This document shows positions 10,613 to 19,847 of a DNA stretch of 64,000 bases, piece after piece. The stretch is from Diplonema japonicum (lineage: Eukaryota > Euglenozoa > Diplonemea > Diplonemida > Diplonemidae), in NCBI GenBank assembly GCA_964019335.1, contig OZ025649.1, positions 744,001 to 808,000 on the forward strand. Direction: 5' to 3'. The notes below the pieces were generated by a model that searched no databases, had not been told where the DNA came from, and saw only the letters and a list, made by a program, of their open reading frames with translations. The position numbers and the translations under genes are program-made. Numbering within the stretch: the stretch's first letter is position 1; each line of letters opens with the position of its first letter.

Positions 10613-11092
10613 TAATTTGCGAAGTTGAGAAGTGTCTACAGTACTCCTCACCTCCCCCATACATAGTTTTTCTGCTTTCTTTCTTTCTTTCTCGTGCCTC
10701 CTTCCCATTCCCACCCTCCGGCAAGCTGTATTTTGCATTTTTTTTTTTTCGAAGCCGTAAGGAAACTCGGCGGGTTTTTATTTTTTTTTATGACCAGGTT
10801 GTTATTTGTAATTATCAGAGAAGGAAGAAGAAATGTTCAGCAGCGGTGCACGTTGCAAGTAAAAAGAAATTTGCAACGCGTTGCGCACACACAAGGAATA
10901 ACTTGCCTATTCTTTTTTTTTTTTTGCTCCCCCCCTTCTCCCCTTTCTTTTTTTGTGAGAATTATAGTGGAAGATTCAGAATCCTTGACTCGCGTTGATG
11001 CTTTGAGGGGGGGGGGGGGGGGGTTCCGGGGGTCCTGATTCACAGCTACTGCGACATGTTCCTCCCGAGTTGTGAATCTAAACACGTTAGTT
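10613..11092 (+). other. Intergenic between the MITE-like and piggyBac elements
   Basis: No gene seen. It holds T runs and a run of 17 G at 11007-11023. Confidence 0.6.
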
Positions 11093-12563
11093 TTAACCCT
11101 TATCCGCCCAACGATTCATATATGAGTCGTTAATGGGGGTGTTGTTCCCTGTGTCCATCCAAACCTGAGTCTTGGACCGGTTTCCATAGAAGAAAAATGG
11201 AATGGAAAGATTTGGAAAATCTGCGTTAAATGCGCTATTTGTATCCATCTGAGACTTCATAACTTCAACCCAGAACGGGGTACCGAGATACTGGGTGACA
11301 CCCAAAATATGGGTATTTTCCTGATTTTCTCTTGACTTTTTCCCTATGAATTTCTTTTTTGAGTCACTCGCAGGTCCTTATCAAAATCAACAAGCCAGCA
11401 CACAACGAACGTATTGGGGACAGCCCCCAGCCTCATTTAAGCTTTTTAGGCCTGTTTGCCAGTGACGAGGCACCCGTATCTGACGAGGAGTCTGGTGAAT
11501 CTCTATTTCTGACAAGGAGTATGATGAAGAACAGGGGAAGAGGAAGAGGAGGAGGAAGGGGAAGAAGCAGCCTCTATTAAGGGGGATTTGACCGACTATT
11601 GGTCGGAAATGTCGAAGAACCGGTTCGAAGTGATCCTGCGGTACTTGCACCTTGCCGATCCTGCTGCCAGAGAAACCGACAAGCTGCGTCTATACGCCCG
11701 GCCATCGATCTCGTGAAAGGGAAATGGGTGAAGGCTCTGACCCCTGAACAAAATTTGTCCGTGGACCACTCCTCCGTCAGTTTGTCCCGACGAACGTAAT
11801 CAATGGGGTGTTATTCTCAGCGAAAGCAGCACGGGGTACTACCCCGACATGATGGTGGGGTCGACACCTACAGGGAAACACCAAAGACTGTTGTGGGAAG
11901 GCTCCTCTCCGCATACGAGAACAAAGATACGAGAACAAGGGTTATCATTTGTTTATCGACAACTGGTACAACGGTGTTCAGCTCTTCCGCGAGTTGAAGG
12001 GCGTGGGGATACACTGCTGTGGAGCGATTTGCAAAAATAGGCGGGGTCTGCCCAATGTAAGTGCCATGGAAGCAGGTAGCGTGACGTATCAGAACAACGC
12101 TGGCCTGGTCTACCTTGCTTGGTCGGACAGACGAGATGTGCACCTATCTACCTTACCTGTGGGCGAAGAGTTTGGGCAAGGTTTTGCGACATCCGATCAA
12201 TGCACCTCCATGGCTCGAAAACATTAAACATTTGGTGGAATGAACGCAGATTTTCAAGATCTTTGTTTTGAGGCAGATGGCAGGACAGCGGCAGAATAGC
12301 CACAGGACAGGCCTGAATGGGAAGATTTCTGAGTGCTGGTAAGGCTGAAATCACTGTTGTGGGCCACCTACTCATGACCCCTGAACATTGGCTTCTTATT
12401 GATCGAAATCACAAAATCTTTAGTGGAATGAACGCAAATTTCAAATATATCTTTCAAATGCGTACCTCGAACCATAACATAACCTCAAGACTTCAGCATG
12501 TCCGATGCCAACAAGGGAAAATCCAAAAATCAATTCAACCCCCCCTGGGCTGATAAGGGTTAA
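11093..12563. mobile_element. Decayed piggyBac-type DNA transposon with TTAA target duplication
   Basis: The element spans 11097-12559 (1463 bp) and is flanked on both sides by TTAA (11093-11096 and 12560-12563), the invariant piggyBac target. The ends are inverted repeats: CCCTTATCCGCCCA on the left and its near-exact reverse complement (one mismatch) on the right. A subterminal inverted copy of the AAGAT..GAAAATCTGCGTT sequence lies near each end. The inside encodes fragments of a piggyBac transposase. The good match of the ends suggests a relatively recent insertion, or a remnant still mobile in trans. Confidence 0.85.
11550..12160 (+). pseudogene. piggyBac transposase remnant
   Basis: Transposase pieces appear in different frames interrupted by stops. 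Near 11590-11690 DYWSEMSKNRFEVILRYLHL is followed by DKL and an RP segment. Near 11945-12050 come HLFIDNWYNGVQLF and GIHCCGAICKNRRGLP, and near 12090-12150 GLVYLAWSDRRDVHLST. These match the DDE_Tnp_1_7 domain in order, including the IDNWY segment with a catalytic Asp. Frameshifts and deletions separate them, so no intact protein is made. Confidence 0.8.
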
Positions 12564-12678
12564 AAGAGTTGTTTTTTTGCTCCTGCGAGTGCGTCAGGTC
12601 TGTATAATCATTTTCTCCCCCCTTCCACCCTTCGAAGAACAAGATTTTTGAATAAAAAAAAAGAAAGAGAAAAGAAAA

Positions 12679-13986
12679 ATGAAAAATGCACCGGTGGAGC
12701 TCCCGATGCTTACCCGGCCGATTGAGAGACGAAAGCGGAATTGGGATGCAAGGGCAGTGTGGATGCCTCTTGCAGTCGGGGGCATAGCGATGGTGTGGGG
12801 TGTTTGGTTCTACAACGAAGTGAGCGAAGCGGACAAGAGGATGATGATGGTGTTCTGGGCAGTGTGGTCCCTGTTGTTCATGCTGTCGTGTAGGGACCCC
12901 GGATGGATCACAGAGCAGAACCATGGCAAGTACGCCTCCATGTTTGGGATCGACTCCGATGGTGAGGTCCTTCGCTCAGAGGTCTCTGAGGGGACTTTGA
13001 ACCGTGTGGCACGTTTCGATCATCACAACACCTACTTCGGCATGGACGTTGGGAAGGAGAATTACATCATCTACCACATCTTCCTCCTGTGGGGCGCCGC
13101 ATGGGGCCTCGCAATCTTCCTTACCTCTCTTCAGTACTTTGCGTATCAGGAGGATTGGCACCGTCCCGTGTTCATCCCTCCTTTTATTTGGGAGGGCTGC
13201 CTCCTCAGCATCCTCGCCGTCCAAGGCTATTTCAGGTTCCTCACCTTTATCTACTCCATCTTCTGCGTCGGCGTGCGTTACCTCCTGGGCCTCGACCACT
13301 GGTTGCTGCTTACCTACGCCTTCTCCAAGGCGAACCTGCTGTGGGGCCTCTACTACACCCCCATTTTCATCGGGTGCGTTTTGACCTGGTACCTGTTTGG
13401 GTACTCCTTTATCTTCGTTATGCACGCCTTCTTGATGGCGGCTTGCAACATGACACTCGCTGAGTCCAACGTTGTGGTGCAAGGGGCAGCTGTCCCCGCC
13501 GACAAGTTCGCATCCATATCAGGGCTACTTTACATGCTGTGGTCTGATGTTGTGGGCGCCGTGGGTTCTATGCCGTACTACAGGGGGATTAAGGTTGCCA
13601 AACCCGGCGAGGTCCCGGAAGGGTACTTTCTGCTGGACAAAAACAATGGCTTCTGGGACATGTGGGGAACGGTATGATTAATTAAAGAGAAGGGGGGGGG
13701 GGGGGGGGGATATAAATAAGAACGAAAGAAAGAAAACAAAAAACAGCTTCCCTGCTCGTTCTCCAAGAAGTCTAAAAACACCCTTTGGGCTAACATCAAG
13801 GAGATATGGAACCCGAGCCCACCCCACCCCGCAAGCTCGCTCCGGAGCCAATCAGCGAAGCGGGTGTTTGAAGAGAACGATGAGACAGTTCCTGAGGTGG
13901 TCGTGCATGATCCTAAGTTGGTATGTAGTAGAAGGAAAAAAAAAGGTTAAATAAAAGAAAAACACCAGGCTGCACGTGGCAAATGA
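12679..13986 (+). CDS. Multi-span membrane protein with a DHHC-like core lacking the catalytic Cys, three exons
   Basis: Exons 12679-13671, 13747-13920 and probably 13969-13986; 394 aa. Intron 1 (75 bp) contains a run of 18 G; intron 2 would be 48 bp (GTATGTAG...CACCAG). Without the last intron the frame ends at 13950. Four to six membrane segments surround a cytosolic loop with CRDPGW, then FDHHNTYFG and IIYHIFLLW, the topology and spacing of DHHC palmitoyltransferases, and NMTLAES resembles their TTxE motif. However, the catalytic Cys of DHHC is Asn117 and the zinc-binding Cys residues of the Cys-rich domain are absent. It is probably a non-catalytic relative of DHHC enzymes. The likeness could be coincidental, as overall similarity is modest. 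Confidence 0.6.
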
Positions 13987-14384
13987 TCTGGAAGAATAGA
14001 TGCTCCTTTTTTTATTGAAAGATGGAATGGGATCCTCCATTTAATACCCTTAGTGTTTTTCTTTCTCTCCTCCCTCCCCAGATCCTCGCCCGTAGATGCT
14101 TATCATATTTTTTACCCGGCAGCTAGTCGTACCTTCTTGTTCTTGTGAGTGTGCTTTCTGTCACACTTTGATGAGATATGCGGGTACGAATTAGTAGCTG
14201 CACACTTAGTTTCGATTTTCAAAAGAACGGAGTCTTTTTCTTTTGTTCACTTTGTCTTTAGTGAGTTCCTAACCCACGTCTTTGTAGTTTTTTGCGTTTC
14301 CTTCTTCTATCGCGTGAGCAGGATAAGCATCACACACAGGAGGGGTTTGGGGGCCCCGGTAGCATTTCCGTAAGGTGGCAGACC

Positions 14385-16949
14385 ATGCAGAGTAATGGGG
14401 GTAGGTATGGGCCACCGACGACTGTAGGGACGGGGCACTACCACCATCATCACTATCATCATCATGGGCACCAGTACCCGCCATCGTACAATGGGTACTC
14501 TGACAAGTATCCCCCTCAGTACGCTCCTGACAGGCCGCATCACCAGATGCACCACCACCATTACCATCACCACCAGCAGCAACAACAGCAACAGCAACAG
14601 CAGCAGCAGCAGAGCTCTTCTTGGTCTCATGACCCATATGCTACGCCGCCTACAGGGGAGCCAGCCATGTATCCCCCTACTCACTACGCTCCTCCCCTAC
14701 CAGCGGGACCTTCCTCGCAAATGCCTCCTCAGGCGGCATCGGCACAGGCCGAGCCCTCCACGCCGGAGGCCAAGACGAAGGGCCCTAAGGACAGCTCTTG
14801 CAATGACATGTTCAACAGCGGGAAGGTGATGCTCCTCGACTCCTGCGACTGGGATGCCACTGACGATGACTTCCTCGATGCCCCCGCCAACAAGGGCGAT
14901 GCCGCCAGGCAGCCCGCTCCATCATCAGCCAAGCCTGATGCAGCACCTACAACTACGCAAAAGGAAGAAGAGAACGAGAAGAAGAATCTCGAAAGAAAGG
15001 AGCGGGAAAAACAACATGAGGCCGAACGGCAAGAGCTGGAAGCGAAAAGGGCTCAAATAAAGAAGGAGCAGGAGAAGAAAGAGCAAGAGAAAAGGGAGCA
15101 AAAGAAGATGGAACAGGAGAAGAAAGAGCAAGAGAAGAGGGAGAATGAGAAACGAGAAGCAGAAAAGAGATTAAACGAAAAGAAGCAGGAAAAGGAAAAG
15201 CAAGCAAAGGCGAAGAGGGAGAAGCAAGAGGCGGAAAGAAAGGTGAAAGAAGAGCGAGAAGCTGAGAAGGTGCGAGAAAAGGAGAGAGAGTTAGCACGGT
15301 TAGAAGAGAAACGGAAACAACAGGAAGAGAAGAAGAAAGAAGAAGCTCGTAAGGCGAAAGAAGAGAAGAAGAAGCAGGAGATTGCTCGAAAGAAAGAGGC
15401 AGAGAGACAGAAACAAGAAGCCCTCAAGAAGCAGCAAGAAGAGAAAAAGAAGGAGGAGAAACGTCTGCGAGAAGAGAAAGAAAGACAGAGAGAAGAGCAG
15501 AAGCGTGAAAAGGAGCGCACCAAGAAGGAGAAAGAGGAAAAGGAGCGCTTAGATAGGTTGGAACGGGAACGGCTTGAGAAGGAGCGTGAAGCAGCCATTA
15601 TTGATGACGTGATCGAAGCACCGGTGTTAAAAGTAGAAAAGAAGGGCAAGAAGAAGGTATGTATTTCCAACCAGTTTTGGAACTATTTCCACAGAAGAAG
15701 AACAAGAAAGAGAGCGAAGAGGATATGACTGCCGAAGAAGAAGAGTTACTGCTGGCAAAGCTGTCCAAGATCGAGGGAAAGGTGTGGATAAATCTTGCCA
15801 AACAGAAATAACCGACAGAATGAACCAGCAAAAGAGTCGAAGGGAAAGAAGAGCGCCAGGAACTTCCTCAACAAACAGCAAGATTCCCAAATGCAACAGC
15901 AAAAGAACGTATGTAAATCAACTTTATACAATCCCCCCTCTAGGAAATCAGTAAGCTTCTTGAGCAGAGCAGTGCCCACCTGTCGAGCAAGGAGGTGGAG
16001 AGAGCACTCTTCGACGGGAACAAAGCCCTTGATATTGCCACGGTATGACGTCGCCATGACTCATCACATGCCATACAGAAGCACAACTTGATCGAAGAGA
16101 AGATACAATGCTATGAGAGGCTGGCACATGCGTACCGTCAATGGTGCGAGGAGGACAACTCGGTGTACCCTCAGCTCGACTCCCTCATGAAGGAAGCTGT
16201 AAAGGTGTGCAGAGAGCACAGCAACGCGGAAGGTCTCAGCAAATGCTTGATGCAGTGGGGGCACTCGTACACCGAAAGGAGGGACCTTATTGATGCTGTA
16301 AGGTGCTACCTCGACTCACACCGTGCGTCGCCTAGTGAGGACGTCCTGGAGAAGTTGGCTAGCTCCATCACCCAACACTGCCAAAGCGGGTATAGGCTTG
16401 GGAAGGGCGATGCTGAGAAAGTACTGGCTTTCTTCGACAGACTACCAAAGCTGCCTGTTTGCTGCGCTCAAGCAAGACTCTACCTTTTGGAAGGGCTTGG
16501 TAAATGGAGAGAAATTTCAAAACTCAGGCGTGACAAACAGACTCTAGAGGTATCCTAGTCCACTCTGAAAAACTCATTACAGATGGTTGACACTCCTGAG
16601 GTGATTTATGCCGCTTGTGCCGCCATTGGGAATGAAGATGGCCTGCCATGCTTGCATGCACTGCTTGTGGAAAGGCAGAAAGAGGGCAGGGTCTGGCCTG
16701 AGCTTAAGATCAGAGCATTACTGTGTTGGTCATTGATAATGTTGAAGAAGGCACTGGACTCACAGAAGGTTGCTGCTGCATTTATTGCGAGGGAGAAGGT
16801 ATGTCCTATATTGTTGACATTATGCGCTACAGGAGTTTGGAATGCGTGGTATGGGTGGCACGTTGTGGGAAAATCACCTTGCGTACCTTAGGAGTGTTTT
16901 GAAGAGGGACACTGCCGCAGAGAAGTATCCTCTCCTTGTTGGCAACTAG
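14385..16949 (+). CDS. Seven-exon protein: His/Gln-rich head, long charged helix, helical-repeat tail
   Basis: Exons 14385-15656, 15695-15781, 15819-15908, 15944-16042, 16079-16549, 16583-16798 and 16833-16949; 783 aa. The six introns are 38, 37, 35, 36, 33 and 34 bp, all phase 0. Residues 1-140 are His-, Tyr-, Pro- and Gln-rich with a poly-Gln run. Residues about 190-410 are an almost pure Glu/Lys/Arg helix, likely a single alpha helix or coiled coil. The C-terminal 300 residues are mixed helical, with a TPR-like piece (QWGHSYTERRDLIDAVRCYL). I do not recognise the family. The 5' exon alone has a stop in the retained intron, so unspliced reading would drop the whole globular tail. It may be a cytoskeletal or trafficking scaffold, which is speculative. 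Confidence 0.8.
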
Positions 16950-17769
16950 CCCCTCCCCCCTGTTTATTTTCTTCCTTTTCTTATCCTTTAACAGTCATGC
17001 TCAGCCAATCACCCCCCTTATTTTTCTTTTTTTAAGGTGGTGGGGATAACATGGAAATATAAGAAGTACATCAGATGTGTTGTTCGCTGTTGACCTCCTC
17101 GTCGGTCATCACCGGTAGCGCCCGAGTGGAAGAACATAATGCAGATGCTCAGGGTGACGAACAGGCAGCAAACTGCACGAGCGCAGAATCTTGGTTACCC
17201 GGGACGCACCGGCTGGGGTTGAGCTGTACACCGCACGCATTAAGGACACGACGCGGAACGCAGAAGAAGCTACAACTCGGCCGCGGTGCGCCCCCTGTAA
17301 TCAAGTAGACAGTTCTTGTGCAGGGCGCCGCCAACACCGGCCTCCTTTAACTCATATATTTTTTTAAATCTGGCTTCGTCTTTATCAGGTCACTCTCCTT
17401 CTACATCATCTACCAGAGCAGTGAGAGACCCTCCCCGTGTGTTCTCTCTGCATTGTTTGAGATGGGTTTTTTCTTTTTTTGAACAATATTATTTATCCCC
17501 CCTTAAGAGTAATTTAACAAAAGAGAAGAAGGAAAAAAGAAAAGGAAGAATAGTGAAAATGAAAAAGGCAAGGAGGCAAGGGTTGTCAAGTATTTTTCTC
17601 CCTCCCCCTTCCCACTAACATTTTTTTTGTTTTCTTTCTTGAGGTTCGTCTTTCTTTTTTTTTTCTTGTTCCCCCCCCCCCCCCTTTTTTTCCAAAAGAA
17701 AAAGGAAGATTTTCATCCCAGCCCGAGGGAAAAAACGGGGCTCACAAGGCGGGGTGTTGGTGGGATACA
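16950..17769 (+). other. Intergenic with an unresolved GC-rich, coding-like island at about 17040-17310
   Basis: The flanks are homopolymer-rich. The island has coding-like composition, but no frame is satisfactory. One frame gives PEWKNIMQMLRVTNRQQ and then stops; another gives GVELYTARIKDTTRNAEEA. A 42-bp GTGTTG...GGTAG intron could join WKYKKYIR to the first. It may be a small spliced gene, a gene remnant or a transposon fragment. An acceptor-like T tract ends at about 17036. Confidence 0.4.
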
Positions 17770-18996
17770 ATGAGTCTTAGGAACGTAACCAACAAGCCCA
17801 GCCGGTCGTCGTCCGTCCAGTCGAATAGAAGCAACAGAAGTAATAGCAACAGTAGGAAAGGGAGTTTGAGAACCAAGCGCGACAGTGAAGGGAGTTTAAG
17901 AAACAAGCGTGATAGTGTCCATGAGATGCCCAGAACGATGAGCGCATCGGGGAAAGGGGAGGTACTGTTTTTCGACTCAACCACGAAGAAGCGAGGTCTC
18001 AACATGAGCAAGAAACGGGCTTCCATCTCGGCCGACGACAAGAAAAAGGCGATCCAGCAAGCAAACACTGTGAAGGCACTCCAGCAAAGTTTCGAAAAAG
18101 CTGACGCAACGCCCATAGACTCCCCTCCGAGAAAGATATGGCTCACTGTTTACGACACCGCAGCAGGCGGTGAGCACCTTTCAAACCCCGTCCGGATGAT
18201 GTCAGGGCTTTACCTTCTCGTCGATGGGAGAATAGTCAACAACAAGCCTGTCTGGGAACAAGCAGGAGGCGACGCTCAGATCGAGTCAAACAAAAAGGGT
18301 CACTGGGCAGTAACAAGGGACACCGGGGACGTACTTGTCAGCATGGCTGGAAGCTCCGACAAGCACCCACACGAAGCAGAGATTTACAGATCAAAATACT
18401 ACAAAGCACAACGAGAGCGTGAAAAAGAAGCCGCCCTAGAATGCGGCAACGGAGTGTGGTCCGGGCAGGACAGCTCAGGCGACGGGTTTATCACGAACAC
18501 CAAACCCGAGCTTCACGGTTATCGGTTTGGTCGAGCGGTCGTTGCTTCCCGTGACATCAAAGAAGAAGGTGCGCTTCGCATTCCTCTTGGATGCCTCGGC
18601 ATCGTGATGGGCCCCTCCCCTCACCCGCTGGCCCTCCGGGTCAAGTTCGACTCTTTCGACGCTCCCTTTAACGTAAATCACACAGAGCTGGACCTTGCAG
18701 AAGGACCGCCCGTTCTCGTAACCCTGTCCAACGGCGACACCTGCGTTGGTTCAGTCGTGAACGTATCCGATGATCGAGTCAAGGTGCACTTCAACGGTAG
18801 GCTGAAGACGGAAGACGAGTGGTTTGACAAGGACACCCACAAGATACAACCGCTGTTCAGTGACAACCCTGAAGGCTTGATGTATTGCACGTATGCCACC
18901 ATTCCAAAAAAGACCGCCGCAGCTGGAAAAAAAAGAGAAAAACACTACACACGGCAACCTGAATTAATAAACCAATTTCATTCCATGATGCCTTAA
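17770..18996 (+). CDS. Tudor/chromo-barrel-like protein with basic Ser-rich N terminus
   Basis: 408 aa, single exon. Residues 1-115 are rich in Ser, Arg, Asn and Lys, with a repeated GSLR(T/N)KRDS pair, and are probably disordered and phosphorylated. Residues about 122-210 form a compact domain (IWLTVYDTA... GLYLLVDGRIVNNKPVWEQ... GHWAVT) that I cannot name. Residues about 255-375 look like tandem small beta-barrels; the last, VTLSNGDTCVGSV...VKVHFNGRLKTEDEWF, has the VHFNGW-DEW pattern of Tudor-knot/chromo-barrel folds. These usually bind methylated lysine or RNA. The start is the first ATG after the TCATCCCAG acceptor. It is followed 45 bp later by the 3' flank of a tRNA on the other strand. 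Confidence 0.7.
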   Translation: MSLRNVTNKPSRSSSVQSNRSNRSNSNSRKGSLRTKRDSEGSLRNKRDSVHEMPRTMSASGKGEVLFFDSTTKKRGLNMSKKRASISADDKKKAIQQANTVKALQQSFEKADATPIDSPPRKIWLTVYDTAAGGEHLSNPVRMMSGLYLLVDGRIVNNKPVWEQAGGDAQIESNKKGHWAVTRDTGDVLVSMAGSSDKHPHEAEIYRSKYYKAQREREKEAALECGNGVWSGQDSSGDGFITNTKPELHGYRFGRAVVASRDIKEEGALRIPLGCLGIVMGPSPHPLALRVKFDSFDAPFNVNHTELDLAEGPPVLVTLSNGDTCVGSVVNVSDDRVKVHFNGRLKTEDEWFDKDTHKIQPLFSDNPEGLMYCTYATIPKKTAAAGKKREKHYTRQPELINQFHSMMP

Positions 18997-19031
18997 TTTC
19001 TACCCCAACCTTTTGCATTTTCGTTTTTTAG

Positions 19032-19041
19032 AAAAAAAAGA
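19032..19041 (-). terminator. Pol III terminator of tRNA-Asp
   Basis: On the - strand a run of eight T follows the tRNA 3' end within two bases, the usual RNA polymerase III stop. Confidence 0.75.
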
Positions 19042-19113
19042 TTCCCCGGCCGGGAATTGAACCCGGGTCATCCGCGTGACAGGCGGATATACTGACCTCT
19101 ATACTACCGAGGA
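19042..19113 (-). tRNA. tRNA-Asp (anticodon GTC)
   Basis: The - strand folds as a complete 72-nt cloverleaf. The acceptor stem is TCCTCGG with CCGGGGA, the anticodon arm TCCGC-CTGTCAC-GCGGA (anticodon GTC) and the T arm CCGGG-TTCAATT-CCCGG. No intron is present. The discriminator base reads A, whereas eukaryotic tRNA-Asp usually has G73. It lies opposite to the surrounding protein genes. Confidence 0.93.
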
Positions 19114-19589
19114 TTACATTTTTTCAATAATAATAAATATTCCACTACCAGGCGGGAGGATCGAAGGGGAGTAGAGAAAACCAGTCAAGGGAAAGGGAAA
19201 GGGACATCACTTCAAACCAAGAGAGGTGTTTGAAAGTGATTCGTGAAAAGCAGTCTCTGTTACTGAGCCATTGGTCGAGGGGTCCTGGTCCGCTGCTCCC
19301 TGTAGTAAATTACTTGGACCCCCTCACCACGCTCTTTTCATAATAAAATAAAACCGATCCCACCCACCAGGCAGCACCTGGGTCTCGAGGCATTAGCCGC
19401 CTCTAGTAACAAGAGACGACCTCCCAGATTTTAAGAACTTTGGAGGAGTTTCAATTGTGAAAAATTAACCAGCTGACTGTGAAACTCCACCGTCTGCTGG
19501 ACTTGTTGGGCTTTCGGGAGCCAATAAATTCAAAATAAAGGAATTCAAATCAAGCTCGATTGTGTACACCGAAGCTTGAATCATCTGTC
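19114..19589 (+). other. Intergenic with two predicted hairpins
   Basis: No protein gene. Segment 19244-19340 can fold with TGAAAAG/CTTTTCA outside and GAGGGGTCC/GGACCCC inside. Segment 19378-19427 can fold with CTGGG/CCCAG and TCTC/GAGA. These may be small structured RNAs close to the tRNA gene, or part of the retroelement 3' flank. Confidence 0.35.
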
Positions 19590-19847
19590 CTTCTTTTTTT
19601 TCTTTTTTTTTTTCTTTTTTCTTTCTATATGAAAGGTGAGTGAAAAATTTGAATAACACTGGGGGCGGGGGACAGGGGCCTGGTAATGGAAAATAAGGGA
19701 AGACACTGGGGAGGGAGGTGAAAAGAAAGGATAGGAGTGAAGCCAGAGTCGAGAGATTGAGTTAGAAACAATTGCTGTCTGAAGTCGTTTAACAACTTCA
19801 GACCTCAATGTTTGGAGAGTATAACATATTATAATTTATAAGTTTTT

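Noticed and set aside
12957..13757. Long - strand frames under the DHHC-like gene and (42957-43757) under the PAN gene
   Set aside because: They mirror strongly biased codon use on the + strand and show no domains.
14080..14126. A third exon at 14082 for the DHHC-like gene after the strong CCCCAG acceptor
   Set aside because: It needs a 161-bp intron, longer than any other here; a 48-bp intron ending at 13968 fits the size class better. The 14081 acceptor may instead serve the next gene.
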